A DNA stretch of 8,307 bases from JBOFCS01 sp051646185 (GCA_051646185.1 JBOFCS010000075.1:1-8307); one strand, 5' to 3'; positions 1-5,735 are shown, counted from the stretch's first letter. Notes: generated by a model from the letters alone, not told the origin. Translations and numbers: made by a program.

Positions 1-261
1 GATATCCAATATTTGGGTAGCCAACCGTGGCCGTTTCCACGATCAATTATGTTGGGGTTTCATGCTAAAGCCGACCCAGAAGCCCCTATGGTTTTTGCCG
101 ATGGGGAGATCGCTGAAGCGATGTGGTGTTCGCGGGAGCAGGTGCGTGATGCTTTGGCATTGGGGGACTGGACGGCTTCAATTGACGCTCCGGTATTGCT
201 TCCCGGTGCTATTTCGATTGCCCGAGGAATGCTTGAGGCCTGGGCCGCTATAGCGGATTAA
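1..261 (+). CDS. nudC: NAD(+)/NADH pyrophosphatase NudC, C-terminal end (5' partial)
   Basis: The frame is already open at base 1 (Asp-Ile-Gln-Tyr-Leu-Gly...) and ends with TAA at 259-261, leaving 86 residues of the C-terminus. It carries SQPWPFPRSIMLGF at about residues 7-20, the sequence that follows the Nudix box in NudC and distinguishes NADH pyrophosphatases from other Nudix hydrolases. NudC hydrolyses NAD(H) to NMN(H) and AMP and can remove NAD caps from RNA; these are family properties, and the Nudix box itself lies outside the window. A TTG at 13 is not a real start because the family signature continues upstream of it. The neighbourhood nudC, mycoredoxin, uvrD2 is the conserved actinobacterial one, which supports the call. 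It converges on the mycoredoxin gene, with a terminator between them. Confidence 0.9.
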   Translation, partial: DIQYLGSQPWPFPRSIMLGFHAKADPEAPMVFADGEIAEAMWCSREQVRDALALGDWTASIDAPVLLPGAISIARGMLEAWAAIAD

Positions 262-292
262 CTGGGTGATCGGTTAAATTCCCAGTTTTCTT
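260..292 (+). terminator. Rho-independent terminator of nudC, overlapping the 3' end of the mycoredoxin gene
   Basis: A 7-bp perfect stem, AACTGGG (260-266) and CCCAGTT (281-287), encloses a 14-nt loop and is followed by a T-rich run (TTCTTTTT). It begins inside the nudC stop codon. The right arm lies within the last codons of the convergent mycoredoxin gene. The downstream T tract is only on the plus strand, so it should mainly stop nudC transcription. Confidence 0.7.
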
Positions 293-528
293 TTTACCGC
301 AGCAATAGGTGGGTTTGTGGCTGTAGAACCGTCTGAGTACTGGACTGTGGGTACCACATGGTTTCCGCCGTTGACGCTCCCCACAAATTCGGCAGCTTCT
401 GGGTTGGCTTCGATATCCACTTCGGTGTACTTGATTCCGGCTGAATTAAGCTGGGCCTTCAGGCGTCGGCAATAGCCACACCAGGTGGTTGAGTAAACCG
501 TCATAGCGGAGTTGGTTGCACTAGTCAC
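274..528 (-). CDS. mrx1: Mycoredoxin (glutaredoxin-like, CGYC active site)
   Basis: This 84-residue protein has the thioredoxin/glutaredoxin fold signature: TTWCGYC (active-site cysteines at residues 17 and 20), a cis-proline in VVPTV, and the GSVNGGN segment typical of actinobacterial mycoredoxin-1. Mycoredoxin reduces mycothiol mixed disulfides on proteins in the cytosol, using the mycothiol/mycothione reductase/NADPH system. The GTG at 528 gives a length close to known family members; an ATG at 504 would begin only eight residues before the active-site cysteine and trims the first beta strand, so GTG is preferred. No Shine-Dalgarno sequence precedes it, and an extended -10 sits five bases upstream, which suggests a leaderless message. 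It sits next to nudC as in related genomes, but uvrD2, usually close by, is separated here by about 6 kb. Confidence 0.92.
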   Translation of the reverse strand: MTSATNSAMTVYSTTWCGYCRRLKAQLNSAGIKYTEVDIEANPEAAEFVGSVNGGNHVVPTVQYSDGSTATNPPIAAVKRKLGI

Positions 529-1002
529 GCACGTAATAACACCATGATGACTTCATCTATTCCATCTTGGGTGCCGCTGTTATGGGAAGAGATAGCAAGC
601 CTTGTTCTTCCATTTTATAGAGGGCTGATTTTAGCTAACAGAGTTGAACCTTTTGTCCGCACTCTTTTAAGAGGTAGTTGTATTCTCCACGTTTCCTACT
701 TCGATAATTTGTGGGGTTACCGCCGAATTTTGAACTGCACCAAGAGCAACGACTTGATGTCGGGTCTTGGCTGTCGCCCGCGTATTAAGGCAAGAGATGA
801 TTACGTCCAATATTCAGGCCAGCCAAGGTTTCCTGTCGAGGGATGTGCATATCCTACTTTGTTTTGAGTATCTTCTAGCGGTAGGCAGATAAGATCTGCC
901 CCAATAATGTTGAAATTATTCCCCTTTAGTTGTTCAGCCGTTTTATGGCCTAATGTTCTTCGGGTTAGTGGAAACCTTGGGGGTCTGTGAACCATATCAG
1001 GA
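529..1002. other. Intergenic stretch without a convincing gene; possible decayed transposase trace
   Basis: This 474-bp stretch lies between the divergently placed 5' end of the mycoredoxin gene and the 3' end of the membrane protein gene at 1003. Open frames exist (plus strand 544-867, minus strand 801-995) but neither has a ribosome site or a recognisable domain. The minus-strand frame contains RRTLGHKTAEQL at 962-927, which resembles the RP(R/H)xxLGxxTPAE tail of DDE transposases of the IS3, IS30 and IS481 groups; no other part of a transposase is visible, so this is at best a remnant. An 11-bp inverted repeat, CCAAGGTTTCC at 823-833 and its complement at 970-980, brackets the trace. A small hairpin (GGCAGAT/ATCTGCC, 884-900) lacks a T tract. 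Confidence 0.35.
533..541 (-). promoter_or_regulatory. Extended -10 element for a leaderless mycoredoxin transcript
   Basis: On the minus strand the bases read TGTTATTAC, a TGn extension plus TATTAC -10 hexamer, ending four bases before the GTG start at 528. No good -35 is visible at the expected distance, which fits an extended -10 promoter. The spacing would place the transcription start at or within the start codon. Predicted from sequence only. Confidence 0.4.
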
Positions 1003-1560
1003 TTAAATGTCAGCTTTCATCCCGCAAACTCGCCATACTCCATCAGAATTATTCATCACGAAAGTTGCTTGAACAGAGTTATGGCTGTTGCTTTCATCTA
1101 TCGGCTTATCGTAGCCAATAGTTGCCTTCACCCATGCTTGGGCATCCTTAACAGTAGATGCGGTGCTCCATAAAAAAGCTCCACTACGCTCTTGGAAAGC
1201 TTTTGCTGTTTCCTCACGCAAACTTTGATCGGAAACTAAAGCGAACTCTTCTTTTAAACCACCACAGGTTTCATTCTTTAAAACCGCGACGTTGCCTACT
1301 GAATACGCGAGAAGAATATTCTCAATTGATGTACGGATTTCAGATTCTTCCGATGACATACTTACAATCTGCCCGGTGGTAAATGATGCACTACTTGAGA
1401 TATCTCTCGCATCTGATTTGTCCATATATGCCTGTCCTGCAAAGAATACCCCGAGAGATATAGCAATACCCACCGCAATAACTACAGTCAGAACCAACAA
1501 ATTCTTACGGCGTGAACTTGGCGAATTAACTCCTGCAGTTGTAGAAATGTTTTCGTCCAT
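1003..1560 (-). CDS. Membrane-anchored protein with small extracytoplasmic domain (possible NTF2-like fold)
   Basis: The 185-residue product has a polar cytoplasmic N-terminus of about 20 residues ending in SSRRKN, one hydrophobic span at about 21-45, then a polar domain outside the membrane. The segment IENILLAYSVGNVAVLKNETCGG (about 80-101) and the ending with GVWRVCGM (about 174-181) resemble the helix-then-sheet layout of NTF2-like domains in actinobacterial membrane-anchored proteins; this is a pattern judgement, not a firm family assignment. The only two cysteines, 99 and 179, could form a disulfide. The ATG at 1560 is supported by a strong AAGGAAGG Shine-Dalgarno eight bases upstream. 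It is the last gene of the minus-strand block, 62 bp after the SUKH gene, and could be a second immunity or accessory protein, but no function can be assigned. Confidence 0.75.
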   Translation of the reverse strand: MDENISTTAGVNSPSSRRKNLLVLTVVIAVGIAISLGVFFAGQAYMDKSDARDISSSASFTTGQIVSMSSEESEIRTSIENILLAYSVGNVAVLKNETCGGLKEEFALVSDQSLREETAKAFQERSGAFLWSTASTVKDAQAWVKATIGYDKPIDESNSHNSVQATFVMNNSDGVWRVCGMKADI

Positions 1561-1622
1561 AGTTAGTACCTTCCTTATCGAACAGGCTCAAGCGGTGAAG
1601 CTTCAAATTGATTTTAGGTAGC

Positions 1623-2108
1623 TCACTGCATGTGTGCGAACACGGTTAGTTTGTTTTCTAAAAATTCTGCAAACCCAGAAAAGGTTGTTATGCCTCCCGA
1701 ATTAATACGATGGACCTTTCCTCCAGGAGCCTGTTCAACAACAACAATATGCAGAAAATCTTCCACAAACCCTAGTAATGCAACAGGAATCCCGAAACCT
1801 GCATGACTGGCATCAAACACACTAATAACCTCGCGAAGCAGAGCTACTTGCTGAGTCCAAATACCTTCTACACCAAACTGTTCGGCAGAAAATAGTGTTG
1901 TCATGCCATCATATTTTGCCCAACCATTGGCTACGGCAAGAAACTCGCGATATTCAGGATCAAGTGCGTAGCCCAAACGTTTTTCGGCATCCGAGATTTG
2001 ATCTTCAGTGGCTCCCAAGGGTGCCGGAGCAGGTTCAAGATCAGATAGATATTTAACAGCCGCCTGATGAACACGGTCAACCAACTCTTCCCAATTGTTA
2101 GTAGTCAT
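1623..2108 (-). CDS. SUKH (SMI1/KNR4) family immunity-type protein
   Basis: This 161-residue soluble protein has no signal peptide. Residues about 32-62 (GATEDQISDAEKRLGY followed by LDPEYREFLAVANGW) match the SMI1/KNR4 hallmark: an acidic amphipathic helix starting a few residues after a Gly/Pro turn, then P-x-x-[YF]-[RK]-x-[FL]-L and the N-G-W/G turn. The rest alternates beta strands (VALLGFVEDFLHIVVVEQ) and ends with a helix (FSGFAEFLENKL), as expected for SUKH. Bacterial SUKH proteins act mostly as cytosolic immunity proteins that bind and neutralise nuclease or other toxin domains. The ATG at 2108 has AGGGAG just upstream. It starts only 17 bp after the stop of the toxin-like frame at 2126-2509, which suggests a toxin-immunity pair, although the toxin gene looks broken. 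Confidence 0.85.
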   Translation of the reverse strand: MTTNNWEELVDRVHQAAVKYLSDLEPAPAPLGATEDQISDAEKRLGYALDPEYREFLAVANGWAKYDGMTTLFSAEQFGVEGIWTQQVALLREVISVFDASHAGFGIPVALLGFVEDFLHIVVVEQAPGGKVHRINSGGITTFSGFAEFLENKLTVFAHMQ

Positions 2109-2125
2109 AACACTCCCTATCGATG

Positions 2126-2509
2126 CTAGTAAACACTGATTTCACATCCGGACGGACCCCAAACGCCAGTAACAAAAAGATTTACACGATAGCCTAGAGG
2201 GTACTGGGTAGTCTGGCTACCTATTGATTGGTTCACTCTAGGGGTCATAGGTATGAATCCACCAAGCAGTTCCGAGTTACCGTCCCAAGTTGTATCTGGG
2301 ACATGGCCGGGATGCTTATCAGTCACAGGGGTGTACCAGTCAGGATGTAAGGCCCTTTCTGCTGCTACTGATGCTGCCTTGAGTTTTTCAAGTCCAGCAG
2401 TAGATACATGGGGCAGAGGTCCATATTTCGCTATGACATCATTTGATCGTCCGATGTAAGCTATTCGTTCGCCTAGCTCTTCTTGGGTTTCTGTCCCATC
2501 CTTGGGCAC
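2126..2509 (-). CDS. Toxin-like C-terminal fragment paired with the SUKH protein (orphan or frameshifted)
   Basis: The open frame gives 127 residues from a GTG at 2509, without a ribosome site. The N-terminal half is helical (EELGERIAYIGRSNDVIAKYG). The second half has compact polar motifs rich in candidate catalytic residues: DKHPGHVPDTTW (about 63-74) and NQSIGSQTTQYPLGY (about 92-106), ending close to the SUKH gene. I do not recognise the family with certainty; the placement just before an immunity gene and the modular look suggest the C-terminal domain of a secreted or contact-delivered toxin. Upstream, the reading frame of the preceding pseudogene runs on past a TAG at about 2556 and joins this frame if one G is removed from TGTGTG at about 2508-2512 (giving Val-Cys-Pro-Lys-Asp). 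So this may be the tail of one damaged gene rather than a separate gene, or a displaced toxin cassette. Confidence 0.5.
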   Translation of the reverse strand: MPKDGTETQEELGERIAYIGRSNDVIAKYGPLPHVSTAGLEKLKAASVAAERALHPDWYTPVTDKHPGHVPDTTWDGNSELLGGFIPMTPRVNQSIGSQTTQYPLGYRVNLFVTGVWGPSGCEISVY

Positions 2510-2558
2510 ACACTGCTACAGGCCCTTCGCAATCTACTATGTGATTATTACTGTCACA

Positions 2559-3266
2559 CTAAGCTTTTCGATTTCGATTATTGTGAATAAAAGCCCATTG
2601 GCGATGGCTCTCTCTATCTCCGGCATTTTGCATGTCTGCTAAGGTTCCGCCCTCGACATGACTTCGGCGAATGGCATTCTCTATCGCTCGTGAAGCATCT
2701 CGTGATCCACGAACCTCTGGGGAAGCATTGCTCAATACCTGGGCAATCAAGGCATTTACCTGTGAATCAAGAATAGCATTAGGTGAATAGCCACATTCAT
2801 CGTAGTTTCCAGCTCTGCAAGGTGAATCCGGTGAATCGTCGACATGCCCGAAGAGGCAAAATCCATCTTTATAGGCAACGGGTTGATTTGGGGGTGCTCC
2901 AGGTAGCCCGCTCGGTTGTTGAACTGTTTCAGTCGAAGGTGTCGGAGTCATCTGGTGTGAAACAGGAGGAGTTCCTGGTTGGACGGTGATGCTCAGGGTT
3001 CCGGGGTAGTGGTGTCAAAGATGTTTGGTGCAATGGTGGTTGGTGTTGTTGACGGTTCCTCAATGCACGGGTTAATAATTCTGGGGGAATAGGTGGCCCC
3101 GGTGGCAACGCAGCGATCAACTGCAATAAATAGCATGGTCACGATCGCGCACTGCTTGACAGTCCTCAGTAGGGCCAGCCCAAGAAACGTTGGTTACCAC
3201 AGCAAGAGAACCAAAACTGTTACAGCAGAAGCACGAACCACCCAGTGTTTGTTGCCTTACACTCAT
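2559..3266 (-). pseudogene. Frameshifted paralogue of the secreted protein at 3841-4968, with a different C-terminus
   Basis: Read in shifting frames, this region encodes the same N-terminal module as the intact gene upstream. From an ATG at 3266 a frame gives ...SWAGPTEDCQAVRDRDHAIY and then stops at 3117. After a one-base loss near 3125 it continues as LQLIAALPPGPPIPPE. After another one-base loss near 3080 it continues as INPCIEEPSTTPTTIAP to a TGA at 2993. After a 49-base loss near 3002 it continues as GTLSITVQPGTPPVS into the frame 2951-2559. The three losses total 51 bases, which restores the original frame, but in-frame stops remain. A hydrophobic signal-like run (VRASAVTVLVLLL) lies in yet another frame at the start. 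The last 130 residues (2951-2559) contain a cysteine-bearing connector (YKDGFCLFG, CRAGNYDECGY) and a helical tail unlike the intact paralogue. A short gene starting at ATG 2951 could be called there, but it would lack any signal peptide. Confidence 0.75.
3004..3180 (-). repeat. Degenerate copy of the shared N-terminal module (partner of 4678-4854)
   Basis: This stretch matches 4678-4854 at the nucleotide level, about 1.67 kb away in the same orientation, with many substitutions and a few single-base losses. The longest exact match I see is 16 bases, GCACGGGTTAATAATT at 3065-3080 and 4738-4753. It encodes the cysteine-containing module and the start of the Pro/Thr linker. Confidence 0.8.
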
Positions 3267-3331
3267 TATTTATTTCTTCAATTCTTTTGTACTGCAATTT
3301 TTTCTGTAGTTTGGTGTTTAATTAGTGCATA

Positions 3332-3823
3332 CTAGGGTTGCCAGCTCCCCCCGAAAATATCTCGGCAGCCAGTTTTCTGAATCAGAGGTTCCCTCAGTTG
3401 TAGATCATGCTTGGCAATCTGATCACTAATTTCTGGTGTCACTTGCGATGTCGGTATTACACCAAACCAAATTGATATAGGCCAGGTGTTGGTCCAGGTT
3501 GAGCATGTAGAAATTATGGTCAAATTTTCTATATCAGATAGATCATTTCCCATTTCGGATTGAGATAGGTCTACGAGGCTGATACTGGTATTGCGAGCTA
3601 GCTCAGGGTAACCAATCTTGTTATAGGCACTGTGGACGCTCTGACCGTCAAGGGCGAATAGACTAATCTGTTCTATCGGGGTTTTCGGGCTGTCAGTTTC
3701 TGTAGCCGAAGAGTCCGAATGGATCAGCCTAATTGAGACGAACAGTAAGAGTGCAATAAGAATTGGCGTAACAAATACAACGGTAATCTTACCGTTTCTG
3801 GTGGAAATCCAATGCATATTCAT
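3332..3823 (-). CDS. Single-span membrane protein, candidate partner or immunity protein of the upstream secreted protein
   Basis: The product is 163 residues from the ATG at 3823. A TTG at 3844 would overlap the previous stop codon, but AGGAG at 3839-3835 lies 11 bases before ATG 3823 and decides the start (a second ATG at 3817 is possible). Residues about 13-34 (ITVVFVTPILIALLLFVSIRL) form one transmembrane helix after a short basic N-terminus. The remaining 125 or so residues should face outside and hold two cysteines (107 and 153), possibly a disulfide, and a tryptophan-rich strand (STWTNTWPISIWFG). I do not recognise the family. It starts 17 bp after the secreted-protein gene and must be co-transcribed with it, so a dedicated partner such as a membrane-displayed immunity protein or a tether is likely. 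That role is inferred from position only. Confidence 0.75.
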   Translation of the reverse strand: MNMHWISTRNGKITVVFVTPILIALLLFVSIRLIHSDSSATETDSPKTPIEQISLFALDGQSVHSAYNKIGYPELARNTSISLVDLSQSEMGNDLSDIENLTIISTCSTWTNTWPISIWFGVIPTSQVTPEISDQIAKHDLQLREPLIQKTGCRDIFGGSWQP

Positions 3824-3840
3824 ATGTGCGTTATCTCCTA

Positions 3841-4968
3841 TCAAGGAAGGCAGCTAATACCGGTTGGTACGTACATAAAAAACTGCTTTCGGTCGACTAC
3901 CTTCCTAGTCTGGGTGTTGTACTTCTCAATGTAGTAACTGACAACGTTATAAAGGGGGTACGCATTCATCGTTTTCGCCGGGCCCAACGCGGATGCAGGT
4001 GCACTACATTCAACAGCTTGTGAGTTAAGTGATTGTACAGCAATGGATGTCTGCTGCGTTACTGTTGCTGTTGCTTTTGCAGATAGTCCATCAACCGAGA
4101 TTCCGGCTTCGTTAGTAAACTCAGTACCTCTAGTTAAAGTATTAGTCACACTTATAGTTTGCGTGTTAGTGATTTTACAAGCTCCGCCTTCAACAACTTG
4201 ACAGCTACCGACTGGCGCATCATTGGGCATTCTCACGCTACGTTGAATAACGGTTGAGTCTACGATGTTGTAGTCGTAATCTGGAAAACAATCACCGAAG
4301 CCATAGTTATTTCGGTGAAAGCCGTCTGCACATCCATCTGGAGCCCAAAAGTTATAGGGATCTCTATTACCCTCGGACATGCTGTCTTTGTTTAGATTCT
4401 GATACGTGATATCCGCCGTTTCAGCGGCCACCGGCAGGTTGGAGGGTTTCTCAATCTCTGAATTAATGGCTCCTGGCGCAACTGTCCCTTCACTTTGAGT
4501 AGCCGGTGCCGGTGTTGTTTCTTTTACGGAAGAAGGACTTTGTGAAGACTGAGTCAGTGGTGCTGGTGGTTGTCCCGGTGATGTTGACACCCCTGGCGTT
4601 GGTGGCATGGTGATGGTGAGGGTTCCGGTGTGGGGGATGTCGGCTCCGTAGCCGATCCCTCCACTGGTTTGTCCTGGGGTGGGGGTGTCGAAAGTGGGTG
4701 GCGCCATTGTTGTTGGGGTTTGCGACGGTGCTTCAAGGCACGGGTTAATAATTTCCGGTGGGACAGGTGACCCAGGTGGTAAGGATGCCACCAACTGTAA
4801 GTAGATAGCGTGGTCCCGGTCCCGCACTGCCTGACACTCTTCCGCTGGACCAGCAGAAGCTACACCAGCAACTAGCCCACCCGTTGCAGCAACCATCGAA
4901 ACAGCAGCAAGCGGCACCACAAACCGTCGTAGCCATGAACTTTTCGATTGTCGTTGTTTTTCTCTCAT
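3841..4968 (-). CDS. Secreted modular protein, polymorphic-toxin-like: N-terminal Cys module, Pro/Thr linker, beta-rich C-terminus
   Basis: The 375-residue protein starts at ATG 4968, preceded by GAAGGAA with nine bases of spacing; an upstream in-frame start at 5004 has no such site. A signal peptide spans 1-39 (basic SSWLRRF, then a hydrophobic core, ending GVASA|GPA). Residues 40-79 form a small module with cysteines 45 and 77 that is shared with the pseudogene downstream. Residues about 80-170 are a Pro/Thr/Ser linker. The C-terminal domain (about 200-375) has six cysteines (213, 227, 256, 264, 321, 373) and a long alternating Ser/Thr-rich region at about 266-312 (ITNTQTISVTNTLTRG... KATATVTQQTSIAV), which recalls the membrane hairpins of aerolysin/ETX-MTX2 pore formers; this is a resemblance only. 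The shared N-terminus with a swapped C-terminus, and a membrane protein gene directly after it, suggest an exported toxin or surface effector. A plain surface adhesin is the alternative. Confidence 0.8.
   Translation of the reverse strand: MREKQRQSKSSWLRRFVVPLAAVSMVAATGGLVAGVASAGPAEECQAVRDRDHAIYLQLVASLPPGSPVPPEIINPCLEAPSQTPTTMAPPTFDTPTPGQTSGGIGYGADIPHTGTLTITMPPTPGVSTSPGQPPAPLTQSSQSPSSVKETTPAPATQSEGTVAPGAINSEIEKPSNLPVAAETADITYQNLNKDSMSEGNRDPYNFWAPDGCADGFHRNNYGFGDCFPDYDYNIVDSTVIQRSVRMPNDAPVGSCQVVEGGACKITNTQTISVTNTLTRGTEFTNEAGISVDGLSAKATATVTQQTSIAVQSLNSQAVECSAPASALGPAKTMNAYPLYNVVSYYIEKYNTQTRKVVDRKQFFMYVPTGISCLP
4678..4854 (-). repeat. Intact copy of the shared N-terminal module (partner of 3004-3180)
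   Basis: This is the functional-gene copy of the repeat described at 3004-3180. It encodes residues 40 to about 98 of the secreted protein. Direct repeats of this kind at the head of modular toxin genes allow C-terminal swapping by recombination; that consequence is inferred. Confidence 0.8.
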
Positions 4969-5019
4969 TATCAAGGTTCCTTCAATTATTATGCGCTGCA
5001 ACAATGTTATTGTTTTAAG

Positions 5020-5664
5020 TTATAAAGGCATGGGGTCGCCGTAGGTGGCGATGGTGGAATCGGTTTGTGAAGTAGAGATGGTGAGTTGGGCATACGAGCG
5101 CACCCACACCGGACCGATACACGAATCCACTTTTAAATGAACGTTAGAGAACTCCACATTCGCTGAAGGAGACGATAGGCTCTTTTTGCCAAAAGGAATT
5201 GTTTGTATCGTGCCGGCTTTTAACGGTACCGAGACCCCTGTGTTGATGCCATCATTGAGCCCAAGACTAAGCCCAGGTTGCGCGGAGACGTTAATTGTTG
5301 CGGACGGGGTGATGGTATTGGCAATATTAAACGTCGCTCCACCAGAAAAATCCGTGTTACACGCTATCTGGTATCCCGATTCCAGCAAACCCGACGTTAA
5401 CGGAACCACACCTTGCCCTGACACCCACCCGTGGGTGCGGGCGGTCACGAACCCTTCCCGAGAAAACAACCCCACATTCAACGGTGGAACAGAGTTCACT
5501 ACCTCAGACTCAATACTCGTGGTTAACACCCACCCATCGGAGGTTATTGTCGAATTATCCACTGGTGCAACATCAATCGGCACAGCACCCGACACCCCAG
5601 AAACACCCAACAATGCGACAGCGCCAACAGAACTGGCTATGGCCAACCTAGTAAAAAAGCTCAT
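5020..5664 (-). CDS. MspA-family porin-like mycomembrane protein
   Basis: The product is 214 residues from ATG 5664, chosen because GAGGGGG lies five bases upstream and a clean signal peptide follows (about 1-27, ending GVSGA|VPI). The mature part, about 187 residues, is almost the length of mature MspA. Family features in order: DGWVLTT (about 43-49), FSREGFVTARTHGWVSG (about 67-83, equivalent to MspA's LTREWFHSGRAKY), LESGYQIAC (94-102), alternating beta strands through the middle, and SYAQLTISTS... ATYGDPMPL at the end, matching the RPFARLIAST...TYGEPW ending of MspA. MspA monomers form octameric water-filled channels in the outer membrane of mycobacteria. Cysteines 102 and 182 are absent from MspA. 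It heads the minus-strand operon, 51 bp before the secreted-protein gene, so a link to that protein's export, anchoring or entry is possible but unproven. Confidence 0.88.
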   Translation of the reverse strand: MSFFTRLAIASSVGAVALLGVSGVSGAVPIDVAPVDNSTITSDGWVLTTSIESEVVNSVPPLNVGLFSREGFVTARTHGWVSGQGVVPLTSGLLESGYQIACNTDFSGGATFNIANTITPSATINVSAQPGLSLGLNDGINTGVSVPLKAGTIQTIPFGKKSLSSPSANVEFSNVHLKVDSCIGPVWVRSYAQLTISTSQTDSTIATYGDPMPL

Positions 5665-5705
5665 ACAATCCCCCTCGGGAAACATTACGGATGTCAGCTA
5701 CGAAC

Positions 5706-5715
5706 GTTAGCTAAC
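5706..5715. promoter_or_regulatory. 10-bp palindrome near the predicted start of the porin-like operon transcript
   Basis: GTTAGCTAAC is perfectly self-complementary and lies directly after the predicted -10 of the minus-strand operon, about 42-51 bases before the ATG. It could be an operator, but a palindrome this short can occur by chance. Confidence 0.25.
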
Positions 5716-5723
5716 TAATAACA
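5715..5723 (-). promoter_or_regulatory. Candidate extended -10 of the porin-like operon
   Basis: The minus strand reads TGTTATTAG, a TGn extension plus TATTAG, almost identical to the element before the mycoredoxin gene (TGTTATTAC). It would start transcription near 5708 and give a leader of about 44 bases that contains the strong Shine-Dalgarno. A run of nine G sits where the -35 would be. Confidence 0.4.
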
Positions 5724-5735
5724 AACTTGAAGCTA

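Noticed and set aside
544..867. Plus-strand open frame of 107 codons
   Set aside because: No ribosome site, no recognisable domain, and the composition looks unlike the neighbouring proteins; it also begins in the likely promoter region of the mycoredoxin gene.
884..900. Hairpin GGCAGAT-AAG-ATCTGCC as a terminator for the gene at 1003-1560
   Set aside because: There is no T tract after it on either strand and it lies about 100 bases beyond the stop codon.
823..980. 11-bp inverted repeat as the ends of a miniature insertion element
   Set aside because: No target-site duplication is visible outside the arms, and a single 11-bp pair can arise by chance.
4554..4936. Extra minus-strand frames in the linker and signal region of the secreted protein
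   Set aside because: Proline- or cysteine-rich shadow translations of the same DNA; the main frame has the signal peptide and homology to the paralogue.
4852..4968. Twin-arginine signal on the secreted protein
   Set aside because: The sequence LRRFVV has two arginines but lacks the S/T-R-R-x-F-L-K pattern, so a Sec signal is more likely.
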